From positions 3,268,188 to 3,332,187 of the forward strand of contig OY829542.1 of NCBI GenBank assembly GCA_963691705.1: a stretch of 64,000 nucleotides of DNA, read 5' to 3'. The notes beneath the pieces were generated by a model that saw nothing but the letters and a program-made list of their open reading frames with translations, was not told the origin of the DNA and made no database searches. The stretch comes from Viola odorata (Eukaryota; Streptophyta; Magnoliopsida; Malpighiales; Violaceae). The position numbers and the translations under genes were made by a program. Of the stretch, positions 34,319-46,010 are shown one piece after another. The first letter of the stretch is position 1; each line of letters opens with the position of its first letter.

Positions 34319-35226
34319 GGGTTAAGTCATTTTTTGGCACCTGTACATTATTTGACTGACTCATTTGGCACTTGTACAGGTCAAACGGTTTAAAAGGCAC
34401 CTCTAGTTGAAAGATATGACTCATTTGACACTTGTCATTGACGGCGTCCATTGGAAGCCGTTAAATGCTGACGTGGCACGCCACGTGGCATGACACGTCA
34501 ACGAGTTGCGGACGTGTCATGCCACGTCAGCAAATCCAGCCCGAATCAAGGTGAAAACGGGTTTTAAACGGGTCAAATATCCGGCTGAAGAACGACGCGT
34601 CATCTATTGCGTGTGACAAGCACAAACTTGTCTAAGAGACACATCGTTCGTTGCTGAAGTGAGTGACGCGTCGTCTAGGTGGGTGTGACAAGCTCACACT
34701 TGTCTGAGCGACACGTCGTTCGTTGCTGAAGTGAGCGACTCGTCGTCTAATTGGGTGTGTAATCCCTGTCGCGTGCCTTATCCCTCTCATTTGTGAAATT
34801 CCCAAAAATCAATCTCCAAACCCTCTCCTCCCTCGCTCCTCGCTCAAATCGAATGGCCAAACCCTAATTTCACCCAGAAATCCTCACCTCCCGCTCGAAA
34901 TCAGCCAGCCTTTTCCCTTTCCCTCTCGCGAATCAAATATCCCTCCCTCCAGTTCTTCTGGCGCTCGAAATCAGACCTTTCCCTCCCGCTCGTGAATCGA
35001 AATCAACCTTTCTCCTTGAGATTATTCAGGTATGTGCTAATTGTTTTCTTCTATTACAGTGTTTAATTGATTATTGTAATTAGGGTTTGTTTTAATTGTT
35101 TTATAATTAGGGTTTGTTGTCTTGTTTATGTCATTATTATTTAATACATAGCATATGACGAATTTTGTGCTTGTCGAGCATCTTGAGAAAAAAAATTTAA
35201 TACTCAAAGCGCTGGATCCTCTTTGG
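34319..35226 (+). repeat. MULE2 left terminal inverted repeat
   Basis: Matches the reverse complement of about 38458-39295 up to a ggatcc near 35215. It includes a cluster of acgt-core motifs (34467-34535) and a 72-bp tandem duplication absent from the right end. Confidence 0.85.
34613..34756. repeat. 72-bp tandem duplication in the MULE2 left end
   Basis: Units begin gtgacaagc at 34613 and 34685 and include tcgttcgttgctgaagtgag. The right end has a single copy (about 38925-39005). Confidence 0.85.
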
Positions 35227-35414
35227 AGGGAATTTTTTAATACTCAAAGCGCTGCATCTTGGTTATAATGATTTTAAATAGTTGTTTAAGTAAGAAAAGA
35301 ATGCACTTAATTTTGACTTTATTTTGATTTTGGGTTCTGCAGTTGTTGAAAGGTTTTATTCTAATGATTTGTTTATTTATCTGTCTTTGTGCCCAGGGAA
35401 TCAATGTTATTAAG

Positions 35415-38363
35415 ATGATAGTCTTTAGATTTTTTATTGGTGGGAAATTTATTAGGTCAATGAGTGAGTGGATGTATGTTGGTGGGACCACTGTTGAGGG
35501 CACTATTGATGTTGATGTTTGTTCTTTTTTTACAATATTGGACATATGTGGTGAATATGGATATAAAAAAATTACCAAGTTATGGTATGCTGCACGGTCT
35601 GTTGGTTTGGGTTTGAGAGAATCGTTAAAAGTACTAGATGGTGACAGTACTTTTTATGAGTTTATTAATTATGTATTGACGAATAATCGTGTTGATATTT
35701 ATGTAGAGCATGGTGAGTTGATGCATCCTTATTTTGTTGACCAGAACCCTAAGACCATGTTTGCTAAGTTAGGGATATCAGAACATGGACATAGGGTGGG
35801 TAGTGTGTCTAGTAGGGGCAAAGGTGTAGTGGTTGATGATGAGTCTGATGGAAATGAATTTGATGGATACTATAGTGGGCATGGTGAGAGTGATTATGAA
35901 AATGAACTCGATGATGAAATCCCAGGAGCTGAATATTGGATGGACTGTAATTATTTGTCAGCTGATGATGACGAGGAGTTAATGATGGCTCGGGAGAAGA
36001 GAGAGCGATTCTTAAAGAAGGCTGAGGGGAAAAAAAAGAAAGAGAAAAAAACAGTTGAAGAAAGAGAAAATGTGGAGGAACCTGATTTAGATAGTGGTCC
36101 TGCAGAGGGTGTGGGTCCTACTGGGGTGAGTGGTCATGGGGTTAGTAGGGCAACTAGTGGACCAGATGAGTTAGTGGGTGAAATAAAAAAGGGAAATGAG
36201 GAGAAGGGCAGCACCTCAGCCAACTGGTGGTGAGGAGGACAATGAGCTGTCTTGTGACAGTGACTCAAATGGAAGCTACTTGACAACCAGCAGTGACAGA
36301 GAGGCCGAACAAGCAAGGAGAATTTCATTTAGAAGGCCACGGTTCCAAAAAGGCCAGCAACTCTCCTTCTTTGCTGTTTGTATGGTATTTCCCAACAAGA
36401 GGGAGTTTAAGAAAGCTGTGGAGAGGCATGCCATATATGCTAGGAGAGATGTGAGAGTTGTTTGTAATTAAAAAACAAGGTGTAGGGTTGTATGTGCCAA
36501 TAGTGAGTGTGCTTGGAAAATATTGTGTTCAATTGATGGTAAATCCGGTCAATGGATGGTTAAGACACATGTAGGACAACACGCTTATCAAAGGCAATTT
36601 CACATCTCTTGCCTTACTTATAAATCTATTACTGATTGGTTTTTGCATGATATGAATAACCTTACTTTGAAACTTACTATTGCTGAAATGAGTGACCATT
36701 TTAATGGCCAAACCAAGATCAAAGTTTCAATGGGGCAATGTAAGAGAGCTAAGCAAAAGATTGTTGAGCATTACATTGGTGATCCTCTTAAGGAATTTGC
36801 AAGATTGGAAGATTATGTCGAGGAGCTTAAGAGGAGTAATCCAGGGAGTACGATTATTTTGGAGACAGAAGATGGAGTCTTCAAAAGGATGTACGTGTGT
36901 TTTGATGGTGTTAGAAAAGGATTTAATGCTGCTTGCAGGAAGATCATTGGGCTAGATGGGTGTTTTCTTAAGGGACCATTCAAGGGTGAGATTCTAGCTG
37001 CAATAGGTAAGGATGTGAATGATCAAATTTACCCAATTTCATGGGCAATTGTGAGCTATGAGTGTAAAGATATATGGGTGTGGTTTTAGGAGTTGCTAAT
37101 ATTGGATTTGGATGTTATGGGAGGCAACTTCATTTTTGCTGCTGATGGGGCTCCTGCTATTCCTCGAGGAGAAGGATTCACGTTCATGTCTGATCAACAG
37201 AAGGTACATACTTTAATTTGTTAACTTTTACTTGTACAACCATAGTTTGAGAGAATCGTAACTTTTACAATTTATTATTTAGGGATTGCTTTCTGCGATT
37301 AAGGAACTTATGCCCTCAGCTGTCAGTAGGAGATGTGCCAGACACATTTTTGCGAAGTGGAGAAAGGAACACAAAAGTGAGGAATTGCACCAGCAGTTTT
37401 GGGTTACCTGCAAAGCATCCACTCCCTCAGATTTTCTTGATGAATTGGAAGTGTTAAAAGGTTTGTCAAGTACTGCCATGTCTGATTTTTTAGAGGTTAG
37501 TCCAACTCATTGGTGCAAAGCCTTCCAAAATACCTTTTGTTGTTCTGATGTTGTTGATAATAATATGAGTGAGACTTTTAATAGCTTGATAATAGAGGCT
37601 AGGTACAAATCTATTGTCAAACTTTTTAAAACCATTCGTAAATTTGTGTTCAAGAGGTTTAAAGAAAGGAAGGATTTTTTGTCAAAATTTAAGAATGGTT
37701 TTGGTCCCAAAATTTGGAAGAAGATTAATTATAACATGGAAGAGAGTGGTAACTTTTATGTGGATTCAAATGGAGAAGATGGATATAAAGTGCACCTTGA
37801 TGAGGACACTAGTTGGGTGGTGAGTTTAGAGAAATCAACTTGTACTTTTAGGATGTGGGAATTGACTGGGATACCATGCTCACATGCCATAGCTGTCATT
37901 GTTAATGAGGGTAACAATTTAGATGTCACATGTTTTGTAAATAAGTGGTATAGTAGGGAAATATTTGAGTTGGCATATAAGAACCCTATTAAGCCTGTGC
38001 AATGCAAGAAATATTGGCCAAGAGTATCAGTTACACCGATCAAGCCCCATTCCCTTGTGAAATTCCCCGAGAGACCAAAGAAGTTGAGGAGAAGGGAAGG
38101 TTGGGAGCCAGCCCAGTGTGGTAATAAAATGAGTCACAGAGGATGGAAGATGACCTACAGTGTGTGCAAGCAATATGGCCACACACGTAGCGTATGTACA
38201 GTCAAACCAGTGAACCAGGTAACACTTATTAACTTGAAGTGCAATGATCATTTTGTTTGATTACGCTTACTTGCCATTACATTTAGTTGATTGGTCATCA
38301 ATGCAGGTGAGTGAAGAAACCCCTGCTGAAACTAGAGAAACCCCTGTTGTGGCTGAAAAATGA
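35415..38363 (+). pseudogene. MURA-like transposase remnant (MULE2)
   Basis: Exon-like blocks 35415-37203, 37283-38218 and 38307-38363 with GT-AG borders. Breaks: a frameshift between about 36180 and 36235, TAA at 36469-36471 and TAG at 37087-37089. Still visible: the N-terminal block (MIVFRFFIGGKFIRS), an acidic linker, a MuDR-type domain (FPNKREFKKAVERHAI), and the catalytic Asp, Asp and Glu (IIGLDGCFLKG, FMSDQQKG, NMSETFN). The SWIM motif reads CTF...CSH (second Cys lost, codon ttt at 37847-37849). The zinc knuckle has lost its first Cys (YSVCKQYGHTRSVC). It is not expected to be functional. Confidence 0.9.
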
Positions 38364-38457
38364 ATATAAAAACAGTTTTGTAGCAAGTAGCAAGGGAGAT
38401 TAATGTAGAACATAAAAACAAAAGAATATTAATCTCACACCAAAACCCAAAATATTT

Positions 38458-39295
38458 CCTCGAGAGAGGATCCAGCGCTTTGAGTATTAATTTTTTTTCT
38501 CAAGATGCTCGACAAGCACAAAATTCGTCATATGCTATGTATTAAATAATAATGACATAAACAAGACAACAAACCCTAATTATAAAACAATTAAAACAAA
38601 CCCTAATTAAAATAATCAATTAAACACTGTAATAGAAGGAAACAATTAGCACATACCTGAATAATCTCGAGGAGAAAGGTTGATTTTGATTCGCGAGTGG
38701 GAGGGAAAGGTCTGATTTCGAACGCCAGAAGAACGGGAGGGAGGGATATTTGATTCGTGAGAGGGAAAGGGAAAAGGCTGGCTGATTTCTAGCGGGAGGA
38801 GAGGATTTCTGGGTGAAATTAGGGTTTGGCCATTCGATTTGAGCAAGGAGCGAGGGAGGAGAGGGTTTGGAGATTGATTTTTGGGAATTTCACGAATGAG
38901 AGGGATGAAGCACGCGATAGGGATTAAACACCCACCTAGACGACGCGTCACTCACTTCAGCAACGAACGACGTGTCTCTCAGACAAGTGTGAGCTTGTCA
39001 CACGCAATAGATGACGTGTCATTCTTCAATCGGATATTTGACCCGTTTAAGACCCGTTTTCACCTTGATTCGGGCTGGATTTATTGACGTGGCATGACAC
39101 GTTCGCAACTTGTTGACGTGTCATGCCACGTGGCGTGCCACGTCAGCATTTAATGGCTTCCAATGGACGTCGTCAATGACAAGTGTCAAATGAGTCATAT
39201 CTTTCAAGTAGAGGTGTCTTTTAAACCGTTTGACCTGTACAAGTGCCAAATGAGTCAGTCAAATAATGTACAGGTGCCAAAAAATGACTTAACCC
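38458..39295 (-). repeat. MULE2 right terminal inverted repeat
   Basis: Inverse of 34319-35226 with one copy of the 72-bp unit and scattered substitutions. Confidence 0.85.
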
Positions 39296-39702
39296 TATAG
39301 TTTGTTTGCACGTGGCTTTATGCTTTTGGCTTTTGGCAAGAAAATGTGGTGTTAAAAGATGAGTAGTAGTGTGGTAGTTGCGTTCTGTGGCTCTCCTTGG
39401 CTGATTGTATGTCCTTGAAAACCCTCTAGTTTCTAGCTCCAATGAACTTGTTAACCTACCATAATTAAATGAAAACGACATATTTCTTTTGCTCTTTTGA
39501 AATTGTTTGTGATGGCTAATTTTGTTGCATATCTTTCCATAAGCATCTATTGTGTATGGCTAGTTTGTCATTGCACAAGGAAAAGTTTCCTTTGGTTTCT
39601 GCATATGAGGACCATTTGATTGTCATAAACTTTTGAGTATTGGTGTCGGGTGAGAATTTATTGCAACACTATTGTACCGGTCCTGTGAAGCAGGACCCAT
39701 GT
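39296..39702 (-). repeat. Right arm of the UGT-promoter inverted duplication, outer half
   Basis: 407 bp inverse to 33912-34318, abutting MULE2 on one side and G1 on the other. It ends in catgt (39698-39702), the G1 target duplication. Confidence 0.9.
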
Positions 39703-40142
39703 TGTCATGGACTAATCCTTTGGAAGCCCAAGGGATTAAGTTCGTGCGGCGTTCACGCACTCTCTCTACGGAACCAGCCTTTCACACACACCTTAGACCT
39801 ACATCACCAGGGAACATAAGGTTAGAAACACAATAGGGCCATTATAGTTTATCATAGGCATAATATAGGGCAAACACATAGGCAATAGGGCATACAATCA
39901 TGAAAGACATCACTTCATTGAATAAGCATAATATTATAGACAAGGGCCAAAAAGGTCGCAGACAAGGGAGCCGCCCGTACTAAGGCCGACTCAAACACCC
40001 TTCCAATGAATAACCGAGCCCACGGCACAAAGGGACTGATTACTCACTCCCCCAACCCGAATACAAAGATTACCCGTAAGCTCTCGTTAAGGTTAAGCGG
40101 CCATGGGCGTGAACATGCCCTGGACGAGCTTAGACCTTAACA
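39703..40142 (-). repeat. G1 3' LTR
   Basis: 440 bp. Followed on the plus strand by ctctcccccactca, the reverse of a purine-rich tract (gagtgggggagag) that ends at the LTR boundary and is a good polypurine tract. Confidence 0.93.
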
Positions 40143-41472
40143 CTCTCCCCCACTCAGTTCGTCGACGCCCTCGTCGACCTATCTTCAAGGAATTCCTTAA
40201 TCAATTCTTGTACATCTGCCAAGTCCTCTGCGCTTTCCCAACTGATCTCTTCATTGCCCAAGTCTTTCCACTTGACGAGGAATTATCGTTGGTGGATCTG
40301 TCTCTTCACATTTTGAATTTGCCGCCTGATTGCCACAGTGCGTTCGGCAAGGATAGCTTCAACCACCTTTACTGGTTGAGGCTGCACCTTAAAACGGACT
40401 TCAGCTCTGACTGGCTGATTTCTACTAGCATCTTCCTCATCCGCGTGAAACGGTTTTAAGTAGCTCACATGAAACACCGGGTAGCACTTCTTCATCCAAT
40501 CTGGTGGGTCAACACGATATGAGACTCTGCCTATTTTCTCAATAATCATCACGGAGCCCTCATATCGTCGTAGAAGGCGGCGATCCTGTCGTTGGAGCGC
40601 TCGAATCTGTCCTGGCATAAGTCTCACCATCACCTTATCGCCAGCTTAGAATTCAAGGGCCCTCCTCCCTTTATCCGCCCATTGTTTCATGCGACAGGAA
40701 GCTCTCTCCAACAAGGCTTTGGCTATTTCAGCATTCTGCTTCCATTCCTTAGCAAAGTTAAAGGCACTAGGACTCTTCCCCCGATACTCGTTCACCGTGT
40801 GTGGGAACAATGGTTGTTGGCCTGTAACTAGTTCAAAAGGGCTCTTGTTAGTCGCAGAACTTTTCAAGGAATTAAAGAAAAATTGTGCCACATCAAGGAG
40901 TTCGATCCAGTTCTTCTGATTAGCATGAACAATATGCCTCAGATACTCTTCTAGAATAGCATTCATTCTCTCAGTTTGCCCATTGGTCTGAGGATGAAAT
41001 CCTGAAGACATATTCAACCTAGAGCCAAGTAAGTTGAATAGTTCCTTCAAAAAAGTGCCAGTGAATCGAGGGTCCCTATCACTAATAATGCTTTCCGGGA
41101 TGCCCCAATACTTCATGATATTTCTAAAGAACAATCGCGTCGTTTCTTCCGCAGTGCAACTCTTAGACATCGGAGCAAATGTCGCATACTTTGAGAATCG
41201 ATCTACTACCACAAAGATTCCACAAAGATTCCCCACTTTTGGAAGGCAAGTAATGAAGTCCATAGATACGCTCTCCCACGGCCGGTTGGGAACTGGCAAT
41301 GGGTCAAGTAGACCTGCAGACTTCTGTCTATCTACTTTATCCTGTTGACAAATCAAGCAAGTCTTCGTAAACATATGAACATCATCTCTCATTGCTGGCC
41401 AAAAGTATGCCTGCCTGATGAGCGCCAAAGTTCTACGCCAACCGTAGTGTCCTGCCCATAAGGTATCGTGAC
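40143..41472 (-). pseudogene. G1 integrase and chromodomain part of pol
   Basis: Downstream half of the G1 pol gene, cut from the upstream half by G2 at 41472. Integrase core residues are visible: Asp in SMDFITCLPK, Asp in SDRDPRF, Glu in NAILEEYLRH, plus the HPQTNGQTERMN hallmark. The CLICQQDK part of the zinc-binding domain precedes it. A C-terminal chromodomain follows (VEAILAERT, then VKWKDLGNEEISWE), ending at 40154 beside the polypurine tract. Stops interrupt it near 40646 and at 40283-40285. Confidence 0.9.
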
Positions 41473-42032
41473 TGATAAGAATTTGTCTTCTGCCGAAGGA
41501 TATATGGAGAAATTGGTCCTCTCAGATCAGTGCCCACTGCGGTCCGTAGTAACTGCAATACGCCGGAGGGGGTCTCCGGCGGAAACACTCCGATGCTTAA
41601 GTCAGTATGTGTAGTGAATTTGGCAGAGCTTGGGCCAGTAATTCGTACTTACCTTCCTCCTTTGTGGGGGAAGTATTTATAGATGAAAATGGAGCATTTC
41701 TGAGGGATCTGGATCATAAGGGGCGAACGCTCCCGTTAGAGGGGGTTAGAATTCCCCGTTGGTGGAGTGAGCTATCGGGGTAGGTGTTACCTATGTGAGG
41801 CAATGCCTACACCCCCAAACGGGAAGCTTGTCTTGGACTGGGATGGGATAGCGTCGTCTGTCATAACAGTGTTGAGTGTAAGACTCCCCCCCACTGATGT
41901 CGACCATCCCAGCGTCAGTCACATAGAGGGAGGCGATAGCCTCGATGCTGTCTTTGCGGTAGGGACAGTAGTTGTACCCTCTTCTCATGGTGTAAGACGA
42001 AAATTCCCTTGCCGATAGGCGGATTGTTATCA
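41473..42032 (-). repeat. G2 3' LTR
   Basis: 560 bp, TGATAAGAAT to TGTTATCA, near-identical to 55579-56140. Contains an inverted ccggaggggg/tctccgg motif near 41560. Confidence 0.93.
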
Positions 42033-42225
42033 TAAGCCCAACTGAAAATGAGCCCGAGTGTTTACTAAGGGCTAACGCCCTCTTCCCACGAGGTGTTCTT
42101 CCGTATATCGGAGCGTTTCCTCCTTAGAAGGTAGTTCGGACGGCTTTGTCAGAGCCTATAAATTGAAGTTTCTTCTGCGTAAGTTTCTTCGCATTTTCTC
42201 GTCCCTTTCTTTTTCATATTTCGCC
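42033..42225 (+). promoter_or_regulatory. Putative promoter and leader of antisense ORF a, with TATA box
   Basis: ctataaat at 42156-42163, followed by a pyrimidine-rich leader and an ATG 70 bp later in good context (cgccatgga). Next to the LTR lies aagcccaactgaaaatgag (42034-42052), repeated exactly at 42772-42790. Confidence 0.5.
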
Positions 42226-42609
42226 ATGGATGAGCTGACCCGAAATTTCCTGATCTCCAAAACCTTGACCTTGAAAAACCTTACTGAAGGGGACATCGAC
42301 CTCCTGGAGAGGATGATCACCAAGACCTCAGAGGATGTCCTAGAACTGCAGGGGATACTGACCCCTATTTTGTCTAAACAGCTGGGGGTATCTCTGGAGG
42401 ATTTTAGCCCTCTGGAGAGTTTGGCGAAGCTGGCCACCACTACTGCTCACCTTGATGTGGTTGCCTCGATGCTGCAGCAGAGGAAGGACTTACTGTCCTG
42501 CTGCCTGAAGGGCATGAGGGCCTGCTCTGCTGAGCTGACCTCCGTCGCTGACGCTTTGAGGGATATTCCCGTCGTGCCAGGGGAAGATGATGCTGGGTCC
42601 AATGCCTGA
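42226..42609 (+). CDS. G2 antisense ORF a, unknown helical protein
   Basis: 127 residues from ATG 42226 (the frame is open upstream but lacks an ATG). No recognised family. Predicted mostly helical, with a leucine-rich, coiled-coil-like body (LTLKNLTEGDIDLLERMI, DVVASMLQQRKDLLS) and an acidic tail (VVPGEDDAGSN). It lies between the G2 3' LTR and the other antisense frames, opposite to pol. Intact despite decay of pol. Coding status is uncertain. Confidence 0.5.
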   Translation: MDELTRNFLISKTLTLKNLTEGDIDLLERMITKTSEDVLELQGILTPILSKQLGVSLEDFSPLESLAKLATTTAHLDVVASMLQQRKDLLSCCLKGMRACSAELTSVADALRDIPVVPGEDDAGSNA

Positions 42610-43035
42610 CCGCTGCCTTTGTTTCCTCTTGTTGCTTCTCTCTTATGCTTCCATGTACATATCTGAACGCTAAGGCCGCTCAGGCCATAAATAAATGGTT
42701 ATTTTTACCTTTTCCCAGTCTTCTTTTTTCTCGTTTATGTTCTTGCTGCTTTGGCTGAATATGCTGGTCGCAAGCCCAACTGAAAATGAGTCTTCCTCGA
42801 GATGTACCATTTCAGTGGTTGTGTTCCGGGAATTAGCAATGAATGTTTTGACTCAACTGTTTCCAAAGCCGCCTCTCCAGGGGTAAGTGGTTGGGTGGTT
42901 ACTTGGTTCCTTTTGATTGGCGCATTTAGTGAGCAGGTATGCTGGTGTCGGATCAGATTCTGCTATTGCGGTTATTTTTCCCAGGCATTTAATTGATTTC
43001 TCAGGATCCGCTCGAGGATCGGAGCGCTACCTTGG

Positions 43036-43043
43036 CTATTTAA
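43036..43043 (+). promoter_or_regulatory. TATA-like box of antisense ORF b
   Basis: ctatttaa, 69 bp before the ATG at 43112, a spacing very close to that of ORF a. Confidence 0.4.
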
Positions 43044-43111
43044 GGGAAATGCTTTCCCCTTTCCCTGTTCATCTTCATCCTTTCCTTCTCCTTGCTTTTT
43101 TGCAGGTTGGG

Positions 43112-43564
43112 ATGGCCGGTTTTTACAGGCGTGATTCCTTGCCAACTCCTCCGACTTCGCTGGATTCGGATGATTCTCCTCTGACACCACCGTGGAGACC
43201 TACCAAGTGTCTTGCCAGTCGCCAGGGTCGCAAGAAACCAGTGAAAGTGAAGAAGCAAACCTTTGAGTCCTTCTTTGCCGGCTTTGTGCCCCACTACCTG
43301 ATGCTATCGAAAGGTGATGAGACGTCACCGTCTGCCCTTCCTCCTCTTTTCGAGAAAGAGGCTCTTACTTATGGCACCAATTTGAGGCCAGCAGCTTCTA
43401 CTATTGGGGAGAGTTCTCGTGCCCGTTATGACAAGATGGTAGCCCACGCGACAAAGCTCATGCCTAAACCTGCCGAGTATTCCCTTTCCTACAACAGTGG
43501 ATTACCATCGTCCCCGGAGGACTATGATTATTGCTATGACGCGGACTGGGCTGATGAGGATTAA
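43112..43564 (+). CDS. G2 antisense ORF b, unknown basic/acidic protein
   Basis: 150 residues. I chose ATG 43112 (gggatggcc) over an in-frame ATG at 43049 because of context and TATA spacing. N-terminus is Pro/Ser-rich (DSLPTPPTSLDSDDSPLTPP), then a basic patch (SRQGRKKPVKVKKQ), and an acidic Tyr-rich tail (DYDYCYDADWADED). No known domain. Same strand as ORFs a, c and d. Confidence 0.45.
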   Translation: MAGFYRRDSLPTPPTSLDSDDSPLTPPWRPTKCLASRQGRKKPVKVKKQTFESFFAGFVPHYLMLSKGDETSPSALPPLFEKEALTYGTNLRPAASTIGESSRARYDKMVAHATKLMPKPAEYSLSYNSGLPSSPEDYDYCYDADWADED

Positions 43565-44056
43565 CACCTTCGTGTTGTATATGCCTATTGGCATTTTATG
43601 AATGAGATGATGTTTTCTGCCTTTTTCTTTTGTCGTTATTTTCCATTAGCCTGCTGGTCTTGTTGACAGCCAACGCAAGCGGTGGGCCTTGCTGGGGTAA
43701 TCGTTTCGTAGTTACTTTGACTAGGTCAACTCTGTCGCCCTTTTGGGGAATCACGACGAATAACTTCTCTTTTTTTAAATTTCTTTAATGCGCTTCCACG
43801 TGTTCAACTTCTTTTTACACGCGTCTCCGCTCGATTGGTGGCTCAATTAATGTGGTGGCATTTTAATCCTTTAAGAAGGGCCATTTTCTTTTTTCAAAAC
43901 TTTTGCCCTTGCTTCGAATTTTTCCTCTTATCTTCCTTCGTCTTCTTCCCCGAATATCTTTTCTGCCGCCTGTCATCGTCCGCCGATTCCTCTGTAAATC
44001 TTCCCTTTCAAGGTACCAATTCAATCCTTCTCAGATTTCCTTTTTGCTGGTTTATT
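43565..44056. other. Spacer between antisense ORFs b and c
   Basis: No ORF of note. Pyrimidine-rich before the ATG of ORF c, consistent with a leader. Confidence 0.5.
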
Positions 44057-46010
44057 ATGGCTAGAAATAGACCTCGTCAGGTTATCTAGAAACCCATGGA
44101 TCCGGAGGTCGCGCAATCACCCAGTATTTTTACATGCGATGTGGTTCTGAAAGTCGAACTGGAGGAACATGGTATTACCTTTCCTCCTGGGTATGAGCCT
44201 TTTGCCCCTGGAAGTGATATGCGGCTCCATAATCCGGCGTGGGGTCACAGTAGGCTTCTTTACTTTAAGATGTTCCTTTACGGTTTCCGCTTTCCTGTTC
44301 ATGAATCGATACTAACGCTGCTGCGGGAGTATAACCTTAATTCTGCCCAGATAACTCCCTCTTCCTGGTGTGCGGTTTATGCTTTTCTTCGCGCTTGCGA
44401 GTTGAAGAACATTTCTACCCCATCTCTCAATTTATTTCGCAAATTCTTTAGTATGAATTGCCATAATTGTTTAATCGAAATTACTCCTCGATGGGATGAC
44501 GCGTTCATGCAGTCGTTCTGGCAGCATTTTCACGGCTTTAAGAAGGGTGTAGCTGATTGGAAAAGCAGTTTCTTTGTTCTGGAGCTACCGTCCCGTTTGT
44601 GGCGTCTTAATTTCAACCAGGAACTGATAGGCCCCATTTGGTCGAATCCCTCGATATTGACCAGGGCTGAGTTAGAGCAAGCTAACGCCCTATTAGACGA
44701 AGATACTCACTACCGCATCCGTGACTTTGCTTTGTTCAAGCCTCTGGAGGAGTGTGCTATGGGTGAGTCTGCCTCTTTCCGTGCTCTCTTTACTTTTGTC
44801 TTTGCGCGTTTCTTTTGTTATAAGATGCTAACGGTTAACTCCCAGGTGACGCTGACGCTCCTTTAAATGTAACGCCACTTCAAACTTTACCAGCGTCCCC
44901 CCCCCCCCCCCACCGAGGGCTCCAATCAGGGTAGCGTTCGACCCCCGAGGAGGAGAGTCAAGACGGTTGCCCGGGGAGGGCGGAGGCCCGTCAGCTCTGC
45001 TCGAGCTTCTCGCTTTGTGGAAGATTGGCTACCAGATCGTCACAAGGGGATGAACTCCAGCCCAACCGCAACGAGGGTGATTGCTAGTGACGATGAGGAT
45101 GTGGATGTCAAATCGGACCTTTGTCACGCTTCTTCCTTGCGCCGGAAAAACCTCGATTGGCCACGAACGAGTGGGCCACCGGGACATCTTCTGTAGATGC
45201 AGCGACTGCTCCTATCCCTGCCGTCTCGCCCGAGACGAGTGCCTCCCAACCGGTGAAAGTTACTGAGGCGGCGGCTGCCACTTGCTCTACCGAGGCGGAG
45301 GTCCCACCGATGGTATGTCCTCTTCCTACAGTTGACGCTCCCGATTCTCCGATTTCTCACTGCATTCCTGACGTAGTGGCCACGTCTTATGTTGCGGATT
45401 CAGCTGCTGGGCTACCGCCTAAACCCCTTCCACAACTGTTCTTTTCTCCCATCACGAATGTTTTTCCCCAGAGTTCTTCTCCGGCTCCCTCAATCAATCT
45501 TTCTTATGGCGGCCCTAACGAGACCTCGTCCTATCGCATGAATTTGAAGGGATTCTGCTTTGATGGTCTTCGCGCTGTCAGGGTTCCCCAACCTTTTTCC
45601 AAAGACGAGTTTACTGCACCTTTGATAGGGGAGATGCTGGGCTCCCAGAAGGAGAAGGAGAAATTTCTTCAGCTTCCCCCGACGGCACGTCTCCGCCATG
45701 TGATGAATGATTCTCTGGATTTCTTCCGTCACCTGAACTATCTGTTCGAGATTCATGATCGCGAGTCACGCAATTTCTCCAACGCGTTGTGCGTTAAGAA
45801 AGTGCAGCTTGAAAAAACGGTAGACCAGACAAGGTTGCTAACACGTCTCTGCGACGAGTCGCAGAAAGAATTGAACAGAGAGAGGTCTGTCGGGAAAGCA
45901 AAGATGGAAGTTCTGGAGCAGAGTTTGCGCTGGAGAAGAAGAAAAATCTCCTTCTTCGCGAAGAGATATCAGCTCGAGACGAGGAGTCCGCTAGGACATC
46001 ATTAAAGGAG
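44057..46010 (+). pseudogene. G2 antisense ORF c, plant gypsy-associated 'Transposase_28'-like protein, broken
   Basis: Starts M-A-R-N-R-P but has TAG at 44087-44089; the frame then runs from 44090 to an intron at 44763-44845 (g|gtgag...cccag). N-terminal domain: SRLLYFKMFLYGFRFPVH, then ITPSSWCAVYAFLRACELK, matching the pattern I remember for Pfam PF04195 (putative gypsy-type transposon, plant). After a 15-C run (44897-44911) the frame must shift. A later open stretch (about 45121-46005) encodes a Ser/Pro-rich linker and a charged coiled-coil end. Distant paralog of ORF d, with the same intron position. Function unknown; antisense accessory frames are reported in Tat-group elements. Confidence 0.7.
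44763..44845 (+). other. Intron in antisense ORF c, position shared with ORF d
   Basis: GT-AG, 83 bp, phase 1 after ...atg g. ORF d has a GT-AG intron in the same phase at the homologous point (46986-47054). Confidence 0.65.

Larger units (their letters stand above)
34319..39295. mobile_element. MULE2, decayed Mutator-like element with very long inverted repeats
   Basis: About 4,977 bp between gggttaagtcattttttggc and its inverse. The inverted repeats extend about 0.84-0.91 kb from each end. It contains a broken MURA-like gene and no second gene. The flanks are not a direct duplication: caaactata on the left is the reverse complement of tatagtttg on the right, because the outside DNA is itself inverted-repeated. 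Confidence 0.88.

Noticed and set aside
34172..34393. 73-codon frame repeated at 39221-39481 and 61209-61394
   Set aside because: Its repetition is due to the duplicated MULE2 flank; it crosses the element boundary in two copies and has no family match.
41767..42033. Open frames on both strands within the G2 LTR
   Set aside because: They repeat in the other LTR (55893-56234), have no domain, and are explained by LTR sequence.
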